Numbered from the stretch's first letter, positions 45,825 through 58,109 are shown. The stretch: 64,000 nt of DNA from Bufo bufo (GCF_905171765.1 NC_053390.1:588282471-588346470), one strand, 5' to 3'. Program-made: numbers and translations. Notes: generated by a model not told the origin, from the letters alone.

Positions 45825-46295
45825 TCGCCGATATTGATGCATATTCTCTTTCTGCCAGTAAGAGAATCTTCCTGACTTACTGAATTAGAGTCCTGCACCT
45901 CATACCTCCCTGCTTGTTCAGGTATGATACAACGGTTTTGTTGTATGTCATAACCCTTAAATTTTTGCCTCTTATCCTTGGGAGAGTAGAATTTATTGCC
46001 AGGCCGGACAGCTATTAGTTCTTTCAGGTTGTAAGACCCTTTTCTTTGAATACTGCTCCACTGACCCTGAAGTGAAATTTCCTGATTGTGCGCACCCCAC
46101 CCCCAGGGACTCACATCTGTAGTTAGGAATACTAAGTCTTCTAGCTTCCATGGCACTCCTTGAACTAGATTTTCCCTCTCCAGCCAACAAGTCAAGTTCT
46201 GGAGAGTACCATCTGAGATTTTTATTATTGCCTCTAGAGAATAGTTCTTCTCCCAGTAAGACAGAATCTCCCACTGCAGGGCCCTTGAGTCGAGT
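45825..46295 (-). pseudogene. DIRS RNase H region
   Basis: LTTDVSPWGWGAHNQ (about 46,130-46,085) is the first catalytic Asp motif of the RNase H fold, and YNLKELIAV (about 46,040) the Glu motif. Frame is lost further on (about 45,960), and hAT element G separates this part from the reverse transcriptase. Confidence 0.75.
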
Positions 46296-46304
46296 TGTGC
46301 CCAT

Positions 46305-47620
46305 TAGTGATGGCCTTGCGGTTCGCCCCAGCGGTCGGATCGCGCCGAACTTTGCTCGTTTGCAATTCGCCGAACATGCGAACATATGGCAATATTCACG
46401 CCCGCCATATTCTTTTACATTGTGAAGAACTTTGACCCATGACACATCCATCAGGTGGTACAGGACAGCCAATTGAAAAGTTTCAGCACATGGACATACA
46501 CCCTACATTATAAATAGATCCGATCTGGCCACCATTTTACATTCAGTCTTTTGTCAGTGTAGGGAAAGGTTGCTGTGTGGAGCAGGGACAGACTGTTAGG
46601 GACAAAAACGCTATCAAATAGGTCCACAAAAGTCCTTTTACGGACTGGTATAGGTGTACTATTGATAGGTGTGCAGTACAGAGGGGTGTAATACACATAG
46701 AAAGCATATTATAGTGGATTTGTATTGTGCAGCAGTGGTGAGCGGTTCTGCAGCGATACTGGAGCCACACAGAGTGACAAACGCAATTAGAAAAAATAAA
46801 TATAACTGGTGTGATATACCAGTCACCCCCCAAAGAAACTGATAGAAACGGGGTGTTATATACCAATAATATACTTTCTATATACTGCATTTGGGTAGTC
46901 AAGCATTTGCTTGCGGTTTTGCTGCATTCCCTCTGCTACACACAGTGACAAACGGTATTGGAAAAAATAATTATAACTGGTGTGATATACCAGTCGCCCC
47001 CCAAAAAAACTGATAGAAGTGGGGTGTTATATACCAATAATATACTTTCTATATAGTGCATTTGGGTACAGCAGCATTTTTTTGCGGTTTTGCGGCGCTC
47101 CCTCTGCTACACACAGTGACAAACGATATTGGAAAAAATAATTATAACTGGTGTGATATACCAGTCGCCCCCTCAAAAAACTGATGGAAGCGGGTTGTTA
47201 TATACCAATAATATACAGTACTTTCTTTATAGTGCATTTGGGTACTTCAGCATTTGTTTGCGGTTTTGCTGCGTTCCCTCTGCTGCACACAGTGACAAAC
47301 GGTATTGGAAAAAATAATTAGAACTGGTGTGCGCATGCGCGTACGCGAAAATTATATTGCCGATTTTTCTCATTGAAAAAAATAATGAATGGCGATCGCA
47401 AATTCGAATAATACATCTGGTATGTTATAGTCCATGTTGTGGGACTATTTGTGCACTTCAAGTAATTATTTCTTGGCTGAAAATATGAGATGAAGGTTTT
47501 TCAGGTTCGCCTGCCATTAAAATGAATGGGACCCGCCGCAAACTTGCCGTTTGCGAATATTTGATCGCGTTCGCGTGATCGCGTTCGCGAACCATCCCGG
47601 CAGATGTTCGTCTATCACTA
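46305..47620 (+). mobile_element. hAT element G, non-autonomous, 1.3 kb, inserted in DIRS
   Basis: The ends are TAGTGATGGCC and GTCTATCACTA. The flanks GTGCCCAT and CCGCCCAT match at six of eight bases. The 5' end is the same family as hAT copy D. It has a TTATAAATAG TATA-like box at about 46,510 and a leader array, but no gene: the coding part has been deleted, leaving leader plus ends. Confidence 0.85.
46770..47330 (+). repeat. Leader array of hAT element G, about 170-bp unit, 3.3 copies
   Basis: CAGTGACAAACG recurs at about 46,776, 46,941, 47,113 and 47,288, with AACTGGTGTGATATACCAGT and GGGGTGTTATATACCAATAA in each unit. Units 2-4 are more alike than unit 1. Confidence 0.9.
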
Positions 47621-47634
47621 CCGCCCATCACATG

Positions 47635-48380
47635 ACCGGAATACAGGATGTGAGTGATCCCAGGATAGACATTCCTTTCCTTAGTGTGACCACTGGATTC
47701 CTGATCAGATGCCTGATCTTCTTCTGGATGAGAATTTACCTTTCCTTCTGGTAAAAAAACATTTCTGGCATGAAGAGTCTAAAATTAACCCCAGAAAGGA
47801 CTATTATCTGGTGGGACATGGCCTTGACTTCTCTTGGTTTATAATCCAACCTAGCTTGTCCAGGATCTCTGACACTATCTGTACTGGCATTTTGCAGGCA
47901 TACTCTGTTTCTCCTACAATTAGGAAATCGTCCAGGTACGGTATGAAAAGGACATCTTTCTCCCTTATGTGAGCTGACATTTCTGCGATGATTTTTGTAA
48001 AAACCCTTGGGGCCATAGAAAGGCCAAACGGTAGAGGCTGGAACTGAAAATGCCTCAACCGACCCTCTACTTTGACAGCGACTCTTAGGAACCTTTGATG
48101 TTTTGGAAAAATTGGGATGTGAAAATATGTATCTTTGAGCACTGCCATGAAGCAGTGAAGGGAAAGTAGGTTTATGACAGATTTTATAGTCTCAATCTTG
48201 AATTTTTTTATCTGAAGAAAAAGGTTTAATTTTTTTAATAGTATTATTGTCCTGAATAAGCAATCTTGTTTCTTTAACAGGAACAGGGGGGAGTAATATC
48301 CTTTGCCTTTCTCTTTTTCTGCCACCGGGATTAAAACAGATTTTTCTATTGATCTTAGAACTTCGTTTTCCATGGCAGAA
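47635..48380 (-). pseudogene. DIRS reverse transcriptase
   Basis: An open minus-strand stretch of about 190 codons (48,373-47,804): GKGYYSPLFLLKK, the PLPFGLSMAPRVFTKI motif, and FIPYLDDFLIVGE, the YLDD form of the polymerase active site. It continues to LGWIINQEKS, then loses frame before hAT G. Gly/Ser-type replacement of otherwise conserved residues is limited, so decay is moderate. Confidence 0.85.
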
Positions 48381-49478
48381 ACACCTAATGTTGAGGGCTG
48401 ATCTTTTGTAGGTAAGAATCTTACTGGAGGGGTGTGACGGAATTCAAATTTTAATCCATTGAGAATGGTGTCCAGAATCCACGGACTTGAGGAAATTTGG
48501 GACCAGGCATGAAAGAAATTCCTTAATCTGCCCTCTACCAGTCCCCTGGCGTCATTGTTGATCTTGTTTATTTTTGTCCCTAAAGGACTGATCGAAGAAA
48601 AAACTTCTACCTTTCCTTTAGTTTACGAAATCTATCTTCTCTGGACTTTTTATCTGACCCCTGACTACGTTTGAAGGGACAAAAGGAACGATTGAACTTA
48701 TTCCTGGAAGGGAAGGAACTCTGAAATCCTGGAAATTTCCTCTTTTTATCGGCCGGTTTATCTAATAAATCATCTAGGGCAGGGCCAAATAGGTATTCCA
48801 CTTCACAAGGGACACCACATAGCTTGTTCTTTGACGGAAGGTCCCCGACCCAATTCTTCAACTAAAGAGCCCTGTGTGCTGAATTTGCGGACTTCGCTGC
48901 CAGTTTGACGGAATCGGCAGAGGCGTCTGCAAGGAAGTCGGCTGCCTTCTTTATTGTTGGCAGAAATGCTAGAATTTTCTCTCTAGGGCATCTATTCTTT
49001 AGTTGGCCCTCTAATTCTGATAGCCACACTATAAGAGACCGGGCTGTACAAATAAAAGCTATGCTCGGTCTAAAGGAGGAAGTTGAGGCCTCCCAACCCC
49101 TTTTTAGAAAAGTGTCGGCTTTCTTATTAGGCTTTCTCCACTCCCCTTTAATTAAGGCAGTAACATTTTTATGAACTGGGTGGGAAGTACTGTGGTGTCA
49201 GGATTCCAGCCCCCCCCCCAAACATAATGTCCTGTATAGACCTGGGCTCTTTTGTCTCCTCAATGCCCACAGTGGAACGCACAGCTTTCAGGAGCTTTTC
49301 TGTATCCTTCATGGGAAAGCACGGCCTACTGCTAGTTTCACCTTCTTCAGAGGACGACAGGGAAGAGTCGCTAGAATGGCCAAATAAGGAGGAATGGATC
49401 TCTTCCTCTGAATCAGATGATAATTGCTCTTGTGCCGACTCTGCGCTTCGTTTTCTCAAACACAATCTGGCACAATAG
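48381..49478 (-). pseudogene. DIRS Gag-like region
   Basis: Minus-strand open stretches: an acidic Ser-rich part near the 5' side (SSDSEEEIHSSLFGHSSDSS, about 49,415), a middle part with lost frame, and a basic Phe/Arg-rich part (KKRKFPGFQSSFPSRNKFNR, 48,760-48,700). No zinc knuckle is seen. Assignment rests on position upstream of RT. Confidence 0.6.
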
Positions 49479-49665
49479 AAAACGGATCCATCTCCCATTG
49501 ACTTTCAATGGAGTTCATGATGGATCTGTCTTGGCTTTGTTACAGATAATACAAACAGATCCGTTCATGACGGATTCATGCAGTTGTATTATTGTAACGG
49601 ATCCGTTTTTGCAGATCCATGACGGATCCGCCCAAATGCGAGTGTGAAAGTAGTTACCACATGCA
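49479..49665. mobile_element. Harbinger-like MITE, partial
   Basis: Body of AACGGATCC/GGATCCGT steps (ATGACGGATTCATG, TAACGGATCCGTTTTTGC) ending CGAGTGTGAAAGTAG. It abuts the truncated DIRS end. The left end is not clear. Confidence 0.45.
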
Positions 49666-50036
49666 GCAGATTTGTTTTAGAAATTTCTGCATCTTAATGG
49701 AGCTATTTTTGCAGAGTGCACATGGATTTATGCAGCTCCCGTTTAGATGAAGTGGAGCGTCGCTATAAATTTCTGCAACAAATCCGCGATATGTTAATAT
49801 ATTCTCTTACACGACACTTAAATGATACGACCATTGTTAAATCTGTTTTAAGAGTTAAATTGAATTACTACTTTCTTACTTGCTATTATGACACCTATTG
49901 ATAGCCAGCCAGCAGTGTTGCTTTTAAAAAATGCATCAAAAACACGAGCATTTTTACCTTGATTGCTGCAGTTTTTTTATTTAATAGTGAAACACATTGA
50001 TTTAAAATGCATTTTTGCTGCATTTTTTATCCGGTT
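49666..50036. other. No assignable feature
   Basis: AT-rich. ATTTCTGC and GGAGC steps near 49,680-49,780 may be a short inverted pair; nothing coding. Confidence 0.3.
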
Positions 50037-50037
50037 T

Positions 50038-50325
50038 TAGACTCCATTCAGACGTCCGTAGTGCATTGCAATACACCCGGCCGGCACCCCCATAGAAATG
50101 CCTATTCTTGTCCGCAATTGAGGACAAGAATAGGACATGCTCTATTTTCTTGTGGAGCTGCGGACCGGAAGATCCGGGCCACGCTCCGGAAATGCGGATG
50201 CGGAGAGCACATAGTGTGCTCTCCGCATCTCTTCCGGCCCCATAGAGAATGAATTGTTCCGCACCCGTTCCGGATAATTGCGGAACGGATGCGGACCCAT
50301 TCTACGGACGTCTGAATGGAGCCTA
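50038..50325. mobile_element. Inverted-repeat MITE
   Basis: The ends TAGACTCCATTCAGACGTCC and GGACGTCTGAATGGAGCCTA are inverted. The body has GGACAAGAATAGGACATGCT and GATGCGGAGAGCACATAGTG steps, shared with the other Harbinger-like copies in the window. Confidence 0.7.
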
Positions 50326-50363
50326 AAAAAGCAACACAACATCAATGTGTAAAACCACTCTAA

Positions 50364-50838
50364 GGCCCCTTTTACACGAGCGAGTTTTCCACGCGGGTGC
50401 AATGCGTGATACGCAGAACATCCTCACTGAATCCTGACCCATTCATTTCAATGGGTCTGCGTACATGAGCGGTTTTTTTAACGCATCAGTTCTGCGTTGC
50501 GTAAAAAATGCAGCATGTTCTATATTCTGCGTTTTTTACACAGCCCTGGCCCTATAGAAGTGAATGGGGCTTCAGTGAAAAACGCATTGCATCCGCAAGC
50601 AAGTGCGGATGCGATACGTTTTTCACTGATGGTTGCTAGGAGATGTTTGTAAACCTTCAGTTTTTTATCACAGGCGTGAAAAACGCATCAAAATGCATTG
50701 CACCCGTTGTGGAAAAAACTGAACAACTGAACGCAATCGCTGACAAAACTGACTGAACTTGCTTGCAAAATGGTGTGAGTTCACTGAACGCACCCTGAAC
50801 ATCCTGAACCAATCCGCCACGCTCGTGTGAAAGAGGCC
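50364..50838. mobile_element. Harbinger-type MITE, 475 bp
   Basis: TAA flanks at 50,361-50,363 and 50,839-50,841. The ends are GGCCCCTTTTACACGAGCG and CGCTCGTGTGAAAGAGGCC. The body is rich in AACGCATTG/CAATGCG steps. Confidence 0.8.
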
Positions 50839-50841
50839 TAA

Positions 50842-51165
50842 GGCCAGGGCTGCACCTAGACTGTTTGTAGCGCTTCCAATTGTATATTAATTCAAGCTGC
50901 AGTGCAAAGTAATAAACTTAGTAGTATGCAATGTGGACCCAGCGGTAGCCCCAGCCTGAAATGATAGGAACAGAGCAGTTTATAGCCTATTCAATCAGCA
51001 ACAGAAGATTTCAGAAGATAAATATGATACCCATGTAACAAAACAAGCAACCAGCTCACCTTCGTATGGTAGCAAGGACATACAGGAAACACTGCGAGGG
51101 TAAGGAGAGGAAAAACTTGGAATGTTTATAGAAAATTAATCAAATCCATCACAAGAAAATAAAAA
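50842..51165. other. Degenerate MITE end and unassigned sequence
   Basis: 50,845-50,900 matches 41,153-41,205 (GCTGCACCTAGACTGTTTGT type). The rest shows no feature. Confidence 0.35.
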
Positions 51166-51759
51166 TCACTGAGCAAATCGAAGTTAACGAAGTGGACTTC
51201 GATTCGAATTTCAGGAAAAATTTGATTTGTCACGAAGCCAAATTTCCTTAGGCTTCATGGTAATGAATAAAAAAAATTTTAAATAGCGAAAAAAAAAAGC
51301 ATAATCACCCCATCCATTTGCTCGCAGAGAGGCCGTCGCGGTCATCCTGATTAAAGAAAACACGCCATTTCATGCGCTGTGACATGATGACGTCACTATA
51401 AATTAATGTCAGTGTGGGCGCCCGGCTAGCTTGAGAGATTTGGCTCATTTTCTATAATTAAGATGGCTGCGACGACCTCTCCACGAGCAAATGGTTAAGG
51501 GAGTATGTATTTTTTGTTTTCAACCCCTGATTAACCCCTGAAAGGCCTCATTGTGACTGTCAGATTCCACGATCAGCGATGAACGCCGCACCTGAGGAGT
51601 TCAATGACGAGGTGCTCCGCAATCTCCATTCCCCATTATTGCACCCACTGCATACAATGGAATGCGATTCGTAATTAAGTAATTCGTAACTAATCAAATT
51701 TCTTTGTGAACTTTGCCGAAGCAGCCAAATAAAATTTTTGATAACTTTGCTCATCTCTA
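51166..51759. mobile_element. hAT-type MITE, about 590 bp
   Basis: The right end AACTTTGCTCATCTCTA is the inverse of the start of the partial copy at 41,208. The left end is CACTGAGCAAATCGAAGTTA. Both arms carry CCATTTGCTCGCAGAGAGGC-like sequence in opposite directions. A clear 8-bp duplication is not seen. Confidence 0.6.
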
Positions 51760-52080
51760 GTTTCACCCTACACCGAGGCATAGTACATTATGCACATACC
51801 AATCAGGAGTAAAAATAAAACATAGGATCAACAATCTCAATTGTTCCATGTACTCTATAGGGTTGCATGTTACATGGACTGCATCATAATGTGAGAAGAG
51901 AAAAAAAATTGTGAACAATTTCGATAGCAGTTCTTCAATCAGCACTACTTTCCCTGTTCTAAAATGTCCACCGAGTTCAGAAAATATCGGTAGGACCTAA
52001 GCTTATGATACAGGAATGGTATATGCAATTGCTCAAAAGAAACCATTCATTTTGCATAAGTGCAGCATTTTAGCATTTTG

Positions 52081-52252
52081 GGGGTCATTTAACAAACTGG
52101 TGTAAAGTAGAACTAGCTTAGTTGCCCAGAGCAACCAATCAGATTCCTCCTTTCATTTTCCAAAGCAGCTGTCCAAAATGAAAGGTGGAATCTGATTGGT
52201 TGATATGGGCAACTAAGCTAGTTCTACTTTATACCAGTTTGATAAATGACCC
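52081..52252. mobile_element. Foldback MITE, 172 bp
   Basis: GGGGTCATTTAACAAACTGG through GTAGAACTAGCTTAGTTGCC is inverted at the other end (GGGCAACTAAGCTAGTTCTA, then GATAAATGACC). It carries AACCAATCAGATTCC and its inverse. A second copy lies at 57,941-58,109. Confidence 0.85.
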
Positions 52253-52439
52253 TGTTTCTGTTAATGTAGTTTCCTTGCATCATTATCCCATATGTTTAAA
52301 TATTTCATGGCTACAGTTTTGGTCCTTTCAGATTACACACACACACATAACTTGGCCTCAAAGCAAAATGTTTAACAGGGCCCATCAGCTGTAAAATAAA
52401 TTTATGATACTGGTATTCCCTTATGTGGCAGATAAAATG

Positions 52440-52996
52440 TTTGAGTCATCTCAGGCACTGATTCCCAGGAGCAACTGCAACCACTGCAACTCATTTAGTT
52501 CGCTAAAAGTGCACACAGTGATGTCACTGTAATGCCATAATGGATATCCATGGATAATGAATTATACACACAATAATATTCCACCAAAAAGCACAATAAA
52601 TACAGTGATATCTATGCACAGGAATAATAGATGTAGTGATGTCACTGCACATGGGTAATGACCAAAGTGAATTAACATACTCAGGAACAGAAGTCACAGT
52701 GATGTCACAGTGCAGGAATGATGCACACAGTAATCACAGTCACAGTCTATCACTATACAAAAGGCAAATGTCGCTTGTCCCTCACTTGCGATAAATGGCT
52801 GCCACCACTACATTGCAAACTGAGCACAGGGAGGCCCAAGGATGTGTGTGTGACAGTGTCACAGTCACACACACAGCAAGTTAGAGCTGCAGGGCTCTTA
52901 GAAATAAGGCTACCAATGGTCATCAGGGCAGCGCAACACAGCATGCAATTTTGTGTCACTAGTGCCCACTAGCGCTTAGTGCCCCCCCCCCCCCCC
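52440..52996. repeat. Diverged minisatellite of CAGTGATGTCAC units, with a C-run
   Basis: CAGTGATGTCACTG-type steps recur irregularly (about 52,514, 52,601, 52,638, 52,696), mixed with GGAATAAT steps. Similar sequence returns at 59,222-59,530. A run of about 15 C at 52,982-52,996 ends it. Confidence 0.6.
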
Positions 52997-53756
52997 AATC
53001 AGCTTAGTGATGTGGAGTACGCACCTATTAAGGTGTAAATGTATGAGTAGCAGTGGAAGGGATCCCTCAGTAAGGCTTTTTGTCAACTATGTTACTTATA
53101 ATGGCCACTGGTGGAGGGGTGTGGGACAAGACCTGTCCACAAGCACCTTCTATTGAATTGCACAATATCCACACTAGTTTCCTTCAGGAGCTGCAGAAGC
53201 ACAGATTAAAGTTAGATATGCCATTGGAGCAGAGAGACTCTACAGAATGCTGGGAGGGATAGTTGTGAGGTCACCATCCAATGCCCAGCAAGTATCATGC
53301 ACATGTTCTAGAATAAGACGTGCACAAAAGTCACATTAAAAGTTGCTTACAACCATTTCTTGTTGCCTGGAAGTTTGTGAACATTTTCTATATTTCTGGA
53401 TGAATTTGACCTAAAACTACATCAGATTTTGACACAAGCAAATAAAGATAACCAAATCAAAAAATTTGTCAAAATGTTTGTCAAGGAAAATAATCCAATA
53501 TCAGGTCTGTAGATGGTAAAAGTATGTAAACATTTGCTTTGAGCATCTGGTGTGGCCCCCTTGTGCAGCAATAACTGAAACTTAATTGTTACTGTACATA
53601 TATTTCTAATCCCCATAAAAAAATTGAGAAAGATGGGGGGGGGGGGGAATCTTATTTCAGAAAACCCAAAATGCTTAAAGACTATATATACCTTCAGAGG
53701 CATTTTTTGTTTCTGATTGCATTTTACAAATTTTTTGCTAAAAATCATATTTTCAA

Positions 53757-54085
53757 TTGGCCTTTATTAAAAATATTGAGCCGCTCTGCCACAAAAGGAT
53801 AACTGTTTTCCTAACTGTGTGACTGGTACTTTCAATTTCACTTCATGCTATCTAATAAACCTTATCTCTAAACTACTATGAGGACATAAACACTTATTTA
53901 AGCCACATATCAGTAAGATAAGAACTGAGCTACAATGAGTGTTTATAATGCCAGAGAGCAGAGATAAGGAGCCCATCAGCTCCCCAACTGACGCAAAAGA
54001 GAGAAAACCCAGTGGCTGCTTTTAGAGCGTCTCAGCTCTGTACAGAAAAAAGGCTCCATATTTTTAATAAAGACCAACTGAAAAA
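53757..54085. mobile_element. Inverted-end MITE candidate
   Basis: TTGGCCTTTATTAAAAATAT near the left end and CCATATTTTTAATAAAGACC near the right end are inverted copies. No coding and no clear target duplication. Confidence 0.5.
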
Positions 54086-54399
54086 ATGATGTTAGTATCT
54101 GTTAATATACAAGTAACAGAATACAGTGGAACAGTTATATGATAAGATTTGCTGAGCATTGAAGTAACTAACTCCAAATACCAGTGAAGCTTCTGACAGC
54201 TCCAAAGAAGCCTCTGTGAGTAATGTGCTACTGTGAACAGATCCAGGAGACATTACGTGAAACATTAAATATTAGCAAAAATGTGCTCCCAATGCAATTG
54301 TGAAATATCGCCTAAATCCTTTTTGCAGCTTCAATTCATAGTGTACATATTTACAATACTATATATCAACATTGAGTAGCCCAGTAGACCTTACTTATC

Positions 54400-55190
54400 A
54401 ACTTATTTCTAGAGTGCACCTCAGTAAAGAGATCCAGAATGGGGAAATTGTCAACGTAAAAAAAAAAAAATTCATTTAGCCTGAGCTCTAAGAGTGTGAC
54501 TTATTTGATAACATCTAAATAATGCAGAATAGGGAAGTCCATATTGTTGTTTCAGTACCTCAAATGAAATAGACATCCCACCCACCCAAATCCATCACTT
54601 GTTCTATGATCAAATAAAGGAGCGCTGTCCACAATTGAAGGGATCTACCTGGATATTCAAAAAGAGAACTCAAGTTATTACTGATTGACTTGCTAGGCAT
54701 AAAGCCACATTGTTCATCATGTATCAAGTAATTCACTACCTTTTTCAACTTCCCTGACAAAACCTTTGCAAGGACCATAATATCAACATTTAATTTAAAA
54801 ATGGCCTATAAAAGTCCAACATTGCTTGGTCTTTCTCATTCTTCAAAATCAAAGTAACAAGATCCTCTCTCATAGGATATGATCACACAGTGAGTTTTGG
54901 GCATGCAGTTTTGGAAGCTAAAACTAGGAGTGACTTCAAAAAGGGGATAAGTTGTATATGTCCTTTATACTGTATTTATTCTCTTTTTATGATCTACTCC
55001 TAATTTTGGCTTCCAAAACTGCATGCAGAAACCTAACCATATGGTCATACCCATAGAGTCAGATAAATAACCATTAGATATTCATAACATAGGAGGAAGG
55101 AGCATCTCCTGAAAATCTCCATAGGGATCCCATCCGACCCAGGGCCTTTACCTCTCGACATTCCCCCTGTGCTTGCCTTAAAGGATATGG
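54400..55190 (-). pseudogene. L1/Tx1-like LINE reverse transcriptase fragment
   Basis: Minus strand: the GSDGIP step at about 55,140 (part of the RT entry motif), then KVLSGKLKKVVNYLIHDEQC and GFMPSKSISNN (about 54,765-54,670), typical of RT domain 2 in L1/Tx1 elements. A hairpin MITE (54,880-55,075) sits between the two pieces. The YADD active site is not found. Confidence 0.65.
54880..55075. mobile_element. Hairpin MITE inside the LINE fragment
   Basis: TATGATCACACAGTGAGTTT and the near-inverse step TAACCATATGGTCATACCCA. The arms carry GCAGTTTTGGAAGC and GCTTCCAAAACTGCAT. Same family as 39,850-40,190. Confidence 0.7.
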
Positions 55191-55199
55191 GCCCCTTTG

Positions 55200-56500
55200 T
55201 GTATGAAAATTGAATAACCACATATTTTACTAAACTCTGTAAAAAACAATATGTGCACTTATCTGTGCAGCTACATTGCTTACTAGCATCACAGACAAGG
55301 CTCCTGCTCCATGCCTCTGGTCTGTGCTGTTAAAAACACAGTCTCTGGGTCACCAGGTCTGCTGATAGTATATTAGGACAGACCAGTCCCTTTTCCACCC
55401 CTTCCCCAGGACTTATCTGCACCCCTGACCTGTCCACACATGCTCTTCTCCTCCCCTACACCAGCTTATGGAGGCACATACATTCCTCCCTGCTCCTGCT
55501 GTACTACACTAGCATTGAGCTCTACCATCTGCTGAGAAGGTGGAAGTAAAATGTGGGAGTCAGCAGAGCAGTGAGTAAGTGCTGCTGTACAGCACCACCT
55601 ACACTGTATGAGCAGAGTGAAGATCTCCTGCCTGCTGATACCAGTATTATCATGTACCAGTGTACAGAGACAAAGGTATATGCCTAAATATTGTAGGGGA
55701 AGAGAGCACTAGTTCCCAGGATAAGGTCAAAGGGCCATGTGCCCCAGACGCAAAGGCTTGAGGGCACACCCGCCGGGCAGTTGATTTTCATGGTGAAGCA
55801 GGGTGCCGTCCGGTCCCTTTCATGGTGAAGCAGGGAGCCGTCCGGTCCCTGCTTCACCATTCAGCTGAGCTCCGGAACTCCCCAGAAGGCAGCACATCGC
55901 TGTGTGGGAGGAGCTGGGAAAGCTCGGGAATCAGCCTCCTGCACAGTCAGCAGCGCGATGTGTGTGTGATTATGTCTGCTGCTGCTGGGGAACACCAGAT
56001 GTGCTGATAATCTGGGAAACTGGTAAGTATTTCTGTTCTTTTTTTTTGGTGGACATTACTGCTCCGAGGGAGGCACAAAGAAGACATAACTACAGTGAAG
56101 GGGCCACAAGATGGACATGACTACTGTGATGGCCACAATGTGGGCATAACTACTGTGAGGGGCACAATGTGGGTATAACTACTGCGAGGGGCATAATGTG
56201 GGCATAACTACTGTGAAGGAGGCACAATGTGGGCATTAGTACTGTGTGGTAGCACTAAGGGTAAATAAATTCCCTAGATTACCCTATGATACATTGGGAT
56301 GGATCGGTCTTAAAGGGCCAGCACGGCACCCCTTGCTCGGGATTTCACAGGGGCAGTCACATCCCCTTCTTATGTGATCATTTTTTTTGCTCTATCACCA
56401 CAGGGACCTTGTTCCAGATCCAGCGGACATCACACCAACATGCCAGCAACACATTGGATGAGGTAGGACCAGTTGGTTCATTCATTTATTGTAAGGTGTA
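55200..56500. repeat. Unassigned segment with a minisatellite
   Basis: 55,780-55,850 has a short direct and inverted repeat (CATGGTGAAGCAGG...GCCGTCCGGTCCC twice, then GGACCG... and CTTCACCAT). 56,060-56,265 is a minisatellite of about 35 bp (CATAACTACTGTGAGGGGCA, CAATGTGGG). It could belong to a SINE or LTR-like element; no coding region is convincing. Confidence 0.45.
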
Positions 56501-57398
56501 TTAGTACTGTCGTGCACCCTGTGATAGATTTTAGTAGATGAGTGGGACTGGGTAAGTGTAGTTATGCAATGGGCAGAGTTAGAGGCATGGTTTAGTGTAA
56601 AAAGAAAATTGCTGTGGCTAGCTACGCGCACCGCTGAAGTTTTCCCTCTTTATGTAGTCTTGAGTGGCAAGTGTAGGTGGCTGCAATGCTAAATCCTGGC
56701 CCCTGGTGCTGGAAAGCCTAGCTACACCTCTGTAGTTCCTTACACATAGGCAGTATACAGATACTAGAGGAACACCCTCTAGAGCAGATGGGAGGGGCTG
56801 CAAGCTCACATCCAGCCTGATGGATTTCTATAAAAGTGAACAGAGCAGCTTGCTGTGCATACGGAAGCACATGCTAGCTGCAGAGCCAAAACTGTACAAA
56901 TTTTTTAAAGATAGTCAATTAGAGAAAAAAATGTCTCCACATTATAAATGCAATGGGGAAAACAATTTTTTTTTTATCAAAGGTGTTCATTGTAACATTG
57001 CTGAGAATCAAATGTCAATTGTAGATGCCCAGATTGCCCTTCTTCCCAAAGCTTTCTTTTTGCACATATCTTCAAAAGGAATTTTACTTTATACTGAATA
57101 AAAGTAGTATAGGCTGCTTGAAGTTCATACAAATTTTTCTTATATCCATTGGATGGATCACTCATATAAGACATCTTAGCTCTTTGAACCTTTTCCTGCA
57201 GAGAGAATCCTCAAGCTTTTTATGTTTCTTTCCTATTCCTGCATTTAGTCCCTGAACCCCCTTTCCCCTTAAAAAGGCCTTTAATGGGTGCCAAACAATA
57301 TGTGCCTCTGCCATTAACTCATTAGCTGCAAAAAAAATACATCAAATCCATGTAAATTAGCAGGATGTATTCAGTCTAATTTTCATTGTAATTCTCCC
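56501..57398. other. No assignable gene
   Basis: TAGCTACGCGCACCGCTGAA (about 56,615) and AGCCTAGCTACACCTCTG (about 56,716) may bound a short repeat. The rest is AT-rich with no family resemblance. Confidence 0.3.
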
Positions 57399-57868
57399 TT
57401 AAAGGGAACCTGTCATGTGAATATTTGATTATAATCTAACTAATTATATACAATCATTAACTACTAAAAAGTACTTTAGATGTATTCACTTACTGGTGTG
57501 ACAGATGGTTACCTCATAATATACACACAAAGATGCCGCATGCCGCATGCTAATGAGCTGATTTGAGTTCAGCGTGATGTCATTGAGTCCAGCGTATATT
57601 TAATTCACAGCTATAGCCACTCCCCTGCCCACCTGCTGCTGATTCATATGGAAAAAACTGTCATTCAGCAGCAGGTGGGCGGGGAGAGTCAGGAGCTCAT
57701 AAATATTCATGACTCATCATTATCAGCTGGAGCTTTTCAATACAAGATGTTGGCAGATTGACAGGGTCAATTAAAGAAAGTGACCCAGCATTGTGCTAAG
57801 AGAATCAGTCACTTATTTATGTTGCCCTTAGTTAGGACACCATAAAACTGGTGACAGGTTCCCTTTAA
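57399..57868. mobile_element. TTAA-target MITE, second copy, 470 bp
   Basis: TTAA at both ends with AGGGAACCTGTCA inverted repeats; nearly identical to 15,738-16,208. The two differ by few substitutions, so the family was active in a narrow time span. Confidence 0.85.
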
Positions 57869-57940
57869 GCAAATCCCCAACTTCCAGAACATTTCTACTG
57901 AAATAAGATCGGAACTTTGACTTAGCCTTTCCAAAACTTT

Positions 57941-58109
57941 TGGGGTCATTTATCAAACTGGTGTAAAGTAGAACTGACTTAGTTGCCCATAGCAACCAAC
58001 CAAATTCCATCTTTTATTTTTGACAGCTCCTTTGAGAAAGGTGTAATCTGATTGGTTGCTATGGGCAGCTAAGCCAGTTCTACTTTACACCACTTTGATA
58101 AATCTCCCC
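57941..58109. mobile_element. Foldback MITE, second copy, about 169 bp
   Basis: TGGGGTCATTTATCAAACTG at the left and AACTTTGATAAATCTCCCC-like sequence inverted at the right. Same family as 52,081-52,252; less damaged terminal ATTTATCAAA. Confidence 0.8.

Larger units (their letters stand above)
42815..49478 (-). mobile_element. DIRS-type tyrosine-recombinase retrotransposon, minus strand, broken
   Basis: Read from 49,478 leftwards: a Gag-like region, reverse transcriptase, RNase H, tyrosine recombinase, then an inverted-repeat module at the 3' side. This RT-RH-YR order defines DIRS elements, which lack an integrase. Insertions split it: hAT G (46,305-47,620), a Tc1 element (44,811-45,818) and a hairpin hAT MITE (43,308-43,454). 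The 5' end is truncated against a MITE at about 49,479. Confidence 0.85.
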
